Source: an uncultured Tannerella sp. (GTDB lineage Bacteria > Bacteroidota > Bacteroidia > Bacteroidales > Tannerellaceae). From it: DNA of 5,855 nt. Both the position numbers and the translations under genes were made by a program. Positions 1 through 5,855 of the stretch are shown piece after piece. Position 1 is the first letter of the stretch, and every line of letters starts with the position of its first letter. The notes under the pieces were generated by a model that was given only the letters and a program-made list of their open reading frames with translations, was not told the origin of the DNA and did not search any database. The stretch lies in NCBI GenBank assembly GCA_938036405.1, contig CALHPT010000296.1, positions 1-5,855 on the forward strand. Direction: 5' to 3'.

Positions 1-32
1 CGATTGCCTATACCTTATATATAGGGCAATCG
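1..32. repeat. Inverted repeat / hairpin at the left edge of the window
   Basis: CGATTGC (1-7) is complementary to GCAATCG (26-32). Inside that stem CTATA (8-12) pairs with TATAG (20-24), leaving G25 bulged and a 7-base loop (13-19). The total is 12 base pairs. On the + strand it is followed by a G-rich run, not a T-run, so it is not a standard intrinsic terminator in that direction. On the - strand the downstream side lies outside the window. It could be the end of an upstream gene's transcript, an operator, or a chance palindrome. The pairing is seen directly; any role is unknown. Confidence 0.5.
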
Positions 33-52
33 GGGGCACTGCGGAGTAGATG

Positions 53-86
53 TTTGAAGGGGTTAGCGCCAAGTACCGTATTTTTG
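53..86 (+). promoter_or_regulatory. Predicted Bacteroidota-type promoter for tamB
   Basis: TATTTTTG at 79-86 is an exact match to the Bacteroidota -7 consensus TAnnTTTG. TTTG at 53-56 matches the -33 element, 22 bases upstream, which is at the long end of the usual spacing. Transcription would begin near 92-93. That leaves only about 13 nucleotides before the GTG at 106 but about 58 before the alternative ATT start at 151. The match is seen directly; promoter activity is inferred. Confidence 0.55.
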
Positions 87-105
87 CGCTATCCAAAACG
101 GGGCT

Positions 106-3100
106 GTGCTCCCAAATCCCGGGCTTGCACCCCACACACGATACGTAGATATTAAGACCCTCAAGTACATATTAGTTGCCCTACTGGCCGTCGCGTTGCT
201 ACTCTACGGACTGCCCGCTGTGCTCGTACATGTGCCCGCCGTTCAGCGACGCCTCGCCAAGGAGGCCTCACGCCTACTGACGGCTAAGCTCGGAGCGCCG
301 GTGAAGCTCGGCGAGGTCGATATCACCTGGCCCGATGGGCTGACGCTTCGCCATGTCGCCATCGACGACCTATCGGCCCGTCCGCTGCTTCGTACCGACC
401 GACTCTCGGGCGGTATCGATCTGGGTGCGCTCTTGCTCGGGCAAGTCCGTTTCACCTCCGCCCGACTCATCGGCTTCGACATCCAACTCCGTAAAACGGA
501 CCCCGACGGCCCACTGAATGCCCAATTCATCTTCGACGCGCTAGCCTCTAAAGACACCACTTCGGCCGGCGGCATCGATTTGGCAATCCGCGGCATCCGA
601 CTCTCCCGCGGACGGATGAGTTACGACGTGGGTCGCGGCCAACCACTCGCCGGCCGGTTCGATGTCGCCCACCTCCGCGCCGACGACATCGACGCTAAAG
701 CCACACTTCACGAACTACACGGCGACCGGCTTCGTGTGGAAGTGCACCGTTTGCGATTCCGCGAGCGATCGGGATTGGAGATCCGCCATCTGTCGGGCGA
801 CCTCCGCAAGCTTGGGAAGCAGCTCGAGCTTCGCCATCTCCAACTCCGCCTTCCGCGCACTCACCTACGCATTGCCGTAGCGACTACCCGCTTGCCTCTC
901 GACTCGGACGACACACCCATCAGCATGAACCTACAACCCTCGGAAGTTTGCCTGAGCGATTGGGGCGCGTTAGTCCCAGCACTGGGCAGCATACCTGAGG
1001 TGTTGCGCGTAGCAGCCACCGTGTCCGGGACCTTAAACAATCCCGTGCTTGACGAGATCTCCGTGAGCCAGGGAGATGCGCTGTCGCTCACTGCACAGGC
1101 TGCGCTTCGCGACGTGCGTCATGCACAACGTCTCTACATGGATGGTCGCGTGTCCCGCCTACAAGTCACCACGGCCGGAGCCGGCATGCTCCTCCGGCGG
1201 TTAGGTGGCGATCCGTCCGCCGCACTCCCTTCGGTCATTGAGCGGTTAGGCACGCTACACTTCACCGGAGAAATCTCCGGCTTCCTGGACAAGCTCGTCG
1301 CATACGGTACGCTGAACTCCGACGTGGGCCGACTTGCCATGGACATCATGATCGGGCGAGACCGGAGCCAACAGATAGCCACGTCGCTACAAGGACGGAT
1401 AGAGTCGTCCGATCTGGACATGCATCGCCTCTTCGATGAGGGCAATGCATTCGGCAACGTACGTTTCAGCGCAGAACTCGACGCGTCACAGCCCACGGGC
1501 GGCGATCTGGCAGGCATCGTCCGCGCGCGAATTGACCGGCTGGAGTACAACCAATACGGATATGAGAACATCGAACTCGACGGCAGCTTCCGTCCGCGCG
1601 AGTTTCGTGGCAGCGTATGCATGGACGATCCCAATGGCAGCATACAGGCCGACGGCCTATTCCTCAGCGACGGCGCCTCGTCCGCGTTCGATTTCACAGC
1701 GACTGTCCACCATCTGCGCCCCGATCGACTTCGTCTGACTGACCGCTACGAAGAGCCGGACCTCAGCTTTGCCATCCGCAGCAACATCACGGGCAACAGT
1801 CCGGACAACTTTCGCGGTACAGTTTGCATCGATGCTCCCGTCTTCCGCACCCGCACAGACAGCCTCGCACTCCGATCCATCTGCATCGAGGCTGACGGCC
1901 AACCGTCCGACCGACGTATCGCGGTGCGCTCGGACTTCCTGGATGGGGAGCTGCGCGGTACCTTCGCCGTGGCCGACCTACCCGTGACACTACGTGAAGT
2001 GATGCACGCCGCCCTGCCCGCTGTCTTCGAGGCGCCCCCCAAACGGACCTCCACCGCCGGCGAGTCGCCACGCTTTACCCTGACCGCATCAGTACGGAAC
2101 ACAGAGGATCTCTCGCGCCTACTCGAATTGCCTATCACCGTCGTAGAGCCATCTACCATCGCGGCGGATTATGACGGGCGAACGGGCCGAGTACATCTCA
2201 CGGCGGACTTGCCGCATTTTCTGGCGGCCGGATCCACCTTCCGCGCCGGAAAGCTCACAGCCGACAATGCCGACGGGCCAGTTTACGTGCAAATAGAGGC
2301 CAATCGACAGCAGCAAGAGGGCAACCAGAGCCACATCCTTGTAGAGGCAGAGGCTGAAAGCGACCGGTTGAAGACACGCTTAGCTTTCCGTTACCCGGAA
2401 GCAGGCGTAGATCTAGCGCTATCGGCCGCCACACACTTCGACATGCGTACAGGTCCGGACGGTCGGCGGACACTGCTGGCCGACATTGACCTGGAACCGA
2501 ATCGCCTCATCATCCGCGACTCCACTTGGCAGACAGAACCTGCCACCATCTCTATCGACGGCCGAGACATCACTATCCGCAATGTCCACTTGGCCAACGG
2601 CTCGCAATACTTACGTATCAATGGTACACTCTCGGAGCGCGATCCGCAAGAGACGCTCCTACTCGACCTCAACGACCTTGAGCTGCGCGACATCTTCCGC
2701 ATTGTCGACATCCCCGTACTGCAATTCGGAGGTCGAGCCACGGGCCGCCTGAACGACCTCTACGGCAGCCGCATCATCAACACAGATCTGGAGGTGCGCG
2801 ACTTCGCTTTCAACGACGTCGTCCAGGGCCGCCTCAACCTCTTCAGTGCATGGGACAATATCCGGAATGGGATCCTCATGCGTGGCACGATCTTCAAGGA
2901 TTCCACCACATTCACTGACGTCAATGGCTACATCTTCCCCGTAGGCGACAGCGCGGGCCTCGCCCTCCACTTCGACGCCCGCAACCTTGACGTTGGCCTG
3001 CTCCGCCCTTATCTCGAAGCCTTCACCCACACCCTTGACGGACGCGCCACAGGCAGCGTCAACCTTTATGGCACCTTCTCAGAGCTCAACTTCGAGGGTA

Positions 3101-4578
3101 GTGCCATGATCCGCGATGGACGCATCGGCGTGGACTTTCTCAACACGGTCTACAACTTTAACGACTCCGTACGCCTCACCCCGACCACCATCGAGGGTCG
3201 AGACATCACCCTCACTGATCGCAATGGTCATACAGGCACACTGGACTTCACCGTTCGCCACCGTCACCTGGAGAACTTTTCCTTTCAAGCAGACATCGCT
3301 GCCCGCAACCTGCTCCTCTACGACGTGCCACGTAAGCTCAATCCCCGCATCTATGGCTCCGTCAACGGTACCGGCATAGCCCGCTTGCGTGGCACAGAGC
3401 AGCTCATTGATATTGACGCCGCCGTTGTCACCGATTCGCAGACAGCCATGAGCTTCGACTTTAACTCCGCTTCATCGGCAGAGAACTACAGCTTCATTCA
3501 CTTCCTACCGCCAATCCTCGCGGACACCACCGTCGCCATCAGACCACCTCTCATCACACGCGTAGCTGACGACGACGCCACAGAGATACGCATCAACATC
3601 ACCACCGACATCACACCCGACGCTGCCTTCGACCTGATCATGGACCCTATCGCCGGCGACCGCATTCGCGGTAATGGCACGGGTAACCTGCAAATCAAGT
3701 ATTCTACCAACACCGACTTAGCCATGTACGGCGCTTACACCATCCACGAGGGTAACTACAAGTTCAGCCTCGAACAAGTACTCCGCAAAGAGTTCCGCAT
3801 CCGCGAGGGCAGCCGCATCGACTTCCGCGGCGATCCCACCGACGCCCTGCTCAACCTTAGCGCCGTCTATTCCCTCAAGGCCGATATCGAGGATCTTGAC
3901 GAACGACTCGCCGGCGAAAGTGGCTCCCAGCGTACCGTCCCCGTCAACTGTATCCTCCACCTCAACGGCCGACTCACCTCGCCTGCCATCTCCTTCGACA
4001 TGGAGTTTCCCAACTCCACCGGCGAGCTAGCCCGACAGGTACGTTCCTTCATCGGAACAGACGACATGATGACCCGTCAAATCATCTATCTCCTTGCCCT
4101 CAACCGCTTCTACACCCCCACCTACTCTGGGAACGGCTTCCGTGTCGGCGAGCTCAACGCCGTCGCCTCGTCCGCCCTCTCAGCTCAGCTCTCCGGCATC
4201 CTCAGCAGCCTCACCGACAAGGTGCGCATCGGTACCAGTATCCGCACCCAGCAAGACGGTGCTAACGACAGCAACACAGAAATGGAAATGCTCCTCTCCG
4301 GCCGCTTGCTCAACAACCGCCTCCTCTTCAACGGCAACTTCGGCTACCGCAGCAACTACATCCAGCGCAATGCCTTCATTGGTGAGTTCGACCTCGAATA
4401 CCTTCTCACTCCCACAGGCGACATCCGCCTCAAGGCCTACAGCCACGCTAACGACCTCTATCGCTATAACTTCAAGTCGCTCACCCGTCAGGGTGTCGGC
4501 ATCCTATTTCACCGCGACTTCACCTCGCCTGTAGAGCTCATCCATCGCCGACGCTCCCGCCTCACCCCAAAGAAATAG
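106..4578 (+). CDS. tamB: TamB-family translocation/assembly module protein (AsmA-like, DUF490 C-terminal domain)
   Basis: Large envelope-biogenesis protein that spans the periplasm from an inner-membrane anchor. In proteobacteria TamB works with the outer-membrane protein TamA in outer-membrane protein assembly and lipid transport; Bacteroidota carry the TamA-like lipoprotein TamL instead, and neither partner gene is in this window. Residues about 20-41 form one hydrophobic signal-anchor. It is followed by an AsmA-like start (HVPAVQRRLAKEAS, then LGAPVKLGEVDI). A long beta-rich body of alternating hydrophobic residues follows. The C-terminal TamB domain shows GNYKF (1216-1220), GSRIDFRGDP (1235-1244) and a terminal QGVGILFHRDF (1462-1472). 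The 1490-residue length is normal for the family and the frame is intact. The start is uncertain: 106 is GTG, no ATG lies near it in frame, and ATT at 151 would give a more typical N-terminus (M-KTLKYILVA). Five cysteines are visible (282, 505, 574, 593, 1282). The family call is secure; exact function in this host is inferred. Confidence 0.95.
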   Translation: MLPNPGLAPHTRYVDIKTLKYILVALLAVALLLYGLPAVLVHVPAVQRRLAKEASRLLTAKLGAPVKLGEVDITWPDGLTLRHVAIDDLSARPLLRTDRLSGGIDLGALLLGQVRFTSARLIGFDIQLRKTDPDGPLNAQFIFDALASKDTTSAGGIDLAIRGIRLSRGRMSYDVGRGQPLAGRFDVAHLRADDIDAKATLHELHGDRLRVEVHRLRFRERSGLEIRHLSGDLRKLGKQLELRHLQLRLPRTHLRIAVATTRLPLDSDDTPISMNLQPSEVCLSDWGALVPALGSIPEVLRVAATVSGTLNNPVLDEISVSQGDALSLTAQAALRDVRHAQRLYMDGRVSRLQVTTAGAGMLLRRLGGDPSAALPSVIERLGTLHFTGEISGFLDKLVAYGTLNSDVGRLAMDIMIGRDRSQQIATSLQGRIESSDLDMHRLFDEGNAFGNVRFSAELDASQPTGGDLAGIVRARIDRLEYNQYGYENIELDGSFRPREFRGSVCMDDPNGSIQADGLFLSDGASSAFDFTATVHHLRPDRLRLTDRYEEPDLSFAIRSNITGNSPDNFRGTVCIDAPVFRTRTDSLALRSICIEADGQPSDRRIAVRSDFLDGELRGTFAVADLPVTLREVMHAALPAVFEAPPKRTSTAGESPRFTLTASVRNTEDLSRLLELPITVVEPSTIAADYDGRTGRVHLTADLPHFLAAGSTFRAGKLTADNADGPVYVQIEANRQQQEGNQSHILVEAEAESDRLKTRLAFRYPEAGVDLALSAATHFDMRTGPDGRRTLLADIDLEPNRLIIRDSTWQTEPATISIDGRDITIRNVHLANGSQYLRINGTLSERDPQETLLLDLNDLELRDIFRIVDIPVLQFGGRATGRLNDLYGSRIINTDLEVRDFAFNDVVQGRLNLFSAWDNIRNGILMRGTIFKDSTTFTDVNGYIFPVGDSAGLALHFDARNLDVGLLRPYLEAFTHTLDGRATGSVNLYGTFSELNFEGSAMIRDGRIGVDFLNTVYNFNDSVRLTPTTIEGRDITLTDRNGHTGTLDFTVRHRHLENFSFQADIAARNLLLYDVPRKLNPRIYGSVNGTGIARLRGTEQLIDIDAAVVTDSQTAMSFDFNSASSAENYSFIHFLPPILADTTVAIRPPLITRVADDDATEIRINITTDITPDAAFDLIMDPIAGDRIRGNGTGNLQIKYSTNTDLAMYGAYTIHEGNYKFSLEQVLRKEFRIREGSRIDFRGDPTDALLNLSAVYSLKADIEDLDERLAGESGSQRTVPVNCILHLNGRLTSPAISFDMEFPNSTGELARQVRSFIGTDDMMTRQIIYLLALNRFYTPTYSGNGFRVGELNAVASSALSAQLSGILSSLTDKVRIGTSIRTQQDGANDSNTEMEMLLSGRLLNNRLLFNGNFGYRSNYIQRNAFIGEFDLEYLLTPTGDIRLKAYSHANDLYRYNFKSLTRQGVGILFHRDFTSPVELIHRRRSRLTPKK

Positions 4579-4593
4579 GCCTTTCTTCTCCTG

Positions 4594-4629
4594 ATGAAAG
4601 TCCAGAAACACCGCCGATGAGGCTTTCAT
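4594..4629 (+). terminator. Weak hairpin downstream of tamB, possible transcript end
   Basis: ATGAAAGTC (4594-4602) pairs with GGCTTTCAT (4621-4629), giving nine pairs including one G-T wobble, with an 18-base loop. It begins 16 bases after the tamB stop codon. There is no T-run after it and the loop is long, so it is a poor intrinsic terminator. It may be an mRNA 3'-end stabiliser or chance. A better terminator candidate lies at 4778-4811. Confidence 0.25.
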
Positions 4630-4759
4630 ATGATCGATAAAGACAGAAAAACATCCCGGATCAGGTATCTGGCAAAATTCTCCGCGAGGGACATCTCGTC
4701 TGCAGGAGACACACACGCCTATTTCCCGTTATCCTCTAAGGTCTATTTCTGATTGGCTA

Positions 4760-4767
4760 TATCTTTG
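4760..4767 (+). promoter_or_regulatory. Predicted -7 promoter element for the PDZ-protein gene
   Basis: TATCTTTG is an exact match to the Bacteroidota -7 consensus TAnnTTTG. I see no good TTTG -33 element 19-23 bases upstream (the region reads CCTCTAAGG), but that element is weakly conserved. Transcription would start near 4773-4774, giving a leader of about 58 nucleotides before the ATG at 4832. Independent transcription of the downstream gene is inferred from this. Confidence 0.55.
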
Positions 4768-4777
4768 CCGCCGTTAA

Positions 4778-4811
4778 GCGATTGCATAACACGCGGTCGC
4801 CTTTTATTTCT
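4778..4811 (+). terminator. Terminator-like hairpin with U-rich tail: tamB terminator or leader attenuator
   Basis: GCGATTGC (4778-4785) pairs with GCGGTCGC (4793-4800) to form an eight-pair stem, including two U-G wobbles, around the 7-base loop ATAACAC. The stem is followed by CTTTTATTTCT (4801-4811). Because of the wobbles it is stable only as + strand RNA; the other strand would have A-C mismatches. This is the layout of an intrinsic terminator in the + direction. It lies 200 bases after tamB and also inside the predicted leader of the PDZ gene, a few bases after the expected transcription start. It could end read-through from tamB, attenuate the PDZ gene, or be a 5'-end stabilising stem. 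Confidence 0.5.
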
Positions 4812-4831
4812 CATTAAACAAGTAGTAAAGT

Positions 4832-5770
4832 ATGAAGATTCTTTTCTGTTCGATTCTTTTGGCTTGTACCGTATGGGCCACATCGGCACAAGAGCCCCAG
4901 AGTTGCCGTCTGGGATTCAGTTATGAATTCAGCAACAACAAAAACTGGGGGAAAGACAAGCCCGTGATCATGAAAGTGTACCCCAACTCTCCGGCCGAAA
5001 AAGCGGGCCTGAAACAAAACGACATCATCGAACGTATCAATGGGGCAAAGGAATTATGGCTGCGCGATATGCCAAATGCATCTTATGAAGTTATTGTTAC
5101 AACTACCAACGACCCACGCAAGTGCTGTATTAAGTACCCGAAAGACCTCATTCAGATTACATTAAACGATGGGGTGCTATACGGAAATGCCACTCCGAAG
5201 GGGGAAAAAATAGATACTAAGAAACATAAACTGATTCACAACTACTCCGATTTCGATAAACGTGTGTTGAATCAATGGGACACTCCCGATTCATTAAAAG
5301 AAGAATTAGCTCCCATGAAAAACAATACTGACGACTTTACCATCTTCATTTACATGACAGTAATGAAAGATTTCAGCTCTATTCGCACCGATAGTCCGGG
5401 CTTTACCTTTAATCTTCTCGATGTAAATTTCACCGATATTTACTTCACTGCTGCCTATAACACCTTCTTACATCTTTACGGTAACACGAAGATAGACCGA
5501 CTCTGGGTGGCATGGGTAGGCTACTTATTAAACTTTGGACAGGCTAAAATAAAGAACCTCCGCATAGATATTGACGAGGAACAGGACTTCATCGACACGC
5601 ATTGCAAGGTGGACACGCTGCTGCTAACAGGCAAAGGCAACATATCATTCCTTACGCGTAAGTCGTTTAAAGTAATCGAAGTGCAAGAGAAAAAGCCTGG
5701 CGATATTAACTATGGGCACGACAGTATCCCGATGATAAACATTGCAAAGCCTTATGGAAAGAAATTGTAA
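4832..5770 (+). CDS. Exported PDZ-domain protein with uncharacterised repeat-like C-terminal half
   Basis: Protein of 312 residues, not recognised as a named gene. Residues 1-19 look like a type I signal peptide (MKILFCSILLACTVW), with likely cleavage at TSA-QE (19/20). LLAC ending at Cys12 loosely resembles a lipobox, but the cysteine is very early and is followed by more hydrophobic residues, so a lipoprotein is less likely. A PDZ domain spans roughly 26-115: LGF (27-29) fits the ligand-binding loop, and VYPNSPAEKAGLKQNDIIERING (49-71) is the classic PDZ core. No protease domain or Ser-His-Asp site is present. Residues about 130-198 are unassigned. Residues 199-287 show degenerate repeats of about 20 residues. 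Mature cysteines are 25, 98, 99 and 258. The start is the only sensible ATG, preceded by an A-rich stretch. The gene ends with tandem stops TAA TAG. GC is near 42% in sampled lines, far below tamB, which suggests separate ancestry. A periplasmic or surface peptide-binding or scaffold role is inferred only. Confidence 0.9.
   Translation: MKILFCSILLACTVWATSAQEPQSCRLGFSYEFSNNKNWGKDKPVIMKVYPNSPAEKAGLKQNDIIERINGAKELWLRDMPNASYEVIVTTTNDPRKCCIKYPKDLIQITLNDGVLYGNATPKGEKIDTKKHKLIHNYSDFDKRVLNQWDTPDSLKEELAPMKNNTDDFTIFIYMTVMKDFSSIRTDSPGFTFNLLDVNFTDIYFTAAYNTFLHLYGNTKIDRLWVAWVGYLLNFGQAKIKNLRIDIDEEQDFIDTHCKVDTLLLTGKGNISFLTRKSFKVIEVQEKKPGDINYGHDSIPMINIAKPYGKKL
5426..5692 (+). repeat. Degenerate ~20-residue protein repeats (LRR-like) in the PDZ protein
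   Basis: Within the PDZ protein, units starting at residues 199, 220, 239, 259 and 280 share the pattern K-[IV]-x-x-L-x-[VIL]. The starts read NFTDIYF, KIDRLWV, KIKNLRI, KVDTLLL and KVIEVQE, with spacings of 21, 19, 20 and 21 residues. The first and last units are the weakest. Such spacing resembles leucine-rich or BspA-type repeats, which form stacked beta-strands. The pattern is seen in the translation; the fold is inferred and there is no obvious repetition at DNA level. Confidence 0.4.
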
Positions 5771-5806
5771 TAGACGTGCACATGTAAATATAGTAGCTTA
5801 CGCAAG

Positions 5807-5819
5807 AGCCCTATGGGCT
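5807..5819. repeat. Small hairpin downstream of the PDZ-protein gene
   Basis: AGCCC (5807-5811) and GGGCT (5815-5819) form a perfect five-pair stem with a 3-base loop, 36 bases after the stop codon. The following sequence (AACAAAGAAGAAAAG) is purine-rich with no T-run, so an intrinsic terminator is not supported. It may mark the transcript 3' end or be chance. Nothing else is visible between 5771 and 5855. Confidence 0.3.
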
Positions 5820-5855
5820 GCAACAAAGAAGAAAAGACGCAACACAGCAATAGCT

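Noticed and set aside
2..49. Reading frame open from the left edge, ending TAG at 47-49 directly before an ATG at 50, as the possible end of an upstream gene
   Set aside because: Only 15 codons are visible, they run through the hairpin at 1-32, and another frame is also open here. There is not enough to call a partial gene.
1..105. Start of a divergent gene such as tsaD on the - strand
   Set aside because: tsaD often lies near tamB in Bacteroidota, by my recollection, but the reverse complement of this stretch contains no ATG and no recognisable N-terminus or divergent TAnnTTTG element.
1134..1697. 187-codon open frame on the - strand inside tamB
   Set aside because: It lies wholly within the well-supported tamB frame. 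Its translation is low-complexity and rich in Ser, Arg and Pro, as expected of an antisense shadow in GC-rich DNA. No domain or signal is visible.
4094..4534. 146-codon + strand open frame overlapping the end of tamB
   Set aside because: The translation is almost only Ser, Thr, Ala and Pro, a shadow of the C-rich codons of the conserved TamB C-terminal domain in the correct frame.
4504..4716. 70-codon - strand open frame crossing from the tamB 3' end into the intergenic region
   Set aside because: Half of it is antisense to tamB. No promoter element fits and there is no recognisable motif, so it is probably chance.
4832..4867. Lipoprotein signal at LLAC (Cys12) in the PDZ protein
   Set aside because: The cysteine would be at position 12 with hydrophobic residues continuing after it, and a good type I site (TSA-QE) follows. 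The lipoprotein reading is possible but less likely.

Overview
The window looks like a Bacteroidota (Bacteroidales-type) chromosome. Both intergenic regions carry exact matches to the Bacteroidota sigma-factor -7 element TAnnTTTG, neither gene has a clear Shine-Dalgarno sequence, and the large gene encodes a TamB with the C-terminal signature seen in Bacteroidota. The GC content is fairly high in the large gene (about 57-65% in hand-counted 60-base lines). That would suit a GC-rich member of the order, such as some Tannerella-like or Alistipes-like lineages, but I cannot fix the genus.

Layout: 1-105 is a short upstream region with a hairpin (1-32) and a good predicted promoter (53-86). Next comes one very long gene, 106-4578 (+), for a 1490-residue TamB-family protein: an inner-membrane anchor, a long beta-rich periplasmic body and a C-terminal TamB domain. 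A 253-base intergenic region (4579-4831) follows. It holds a weak hairpin after tamB, a TATCTTTG promoter element, and a terminator-like hairpin with a U-rich tail between that element and the next start codon. The second gene, 4832-5770 (+), encodes a 312-residue exported protein with an N-terminal PDZ domain and a C-terminal half I do not recognise, in which I see about five degenerate repeats of roughly 20 residues. The last 85 bases hold only a small hairpin.

The two genes share a strand but probably not an operon. They are separated by 253 bases, the second has its own promoter element, and a terminator-like hairpin lies between them. Base composition also differs sharply: about 42% GC in sampled lines of the PDZ gene. 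TamB is a housekeeping envelope-biogenesis factor. The PDZ protein looks like an accessory envelope protein, possibly acquired by transfer, and nothing in the sequence ties it functionally to TamB. No mobile element, CRISPR array, tRNA or rRNA is visible.
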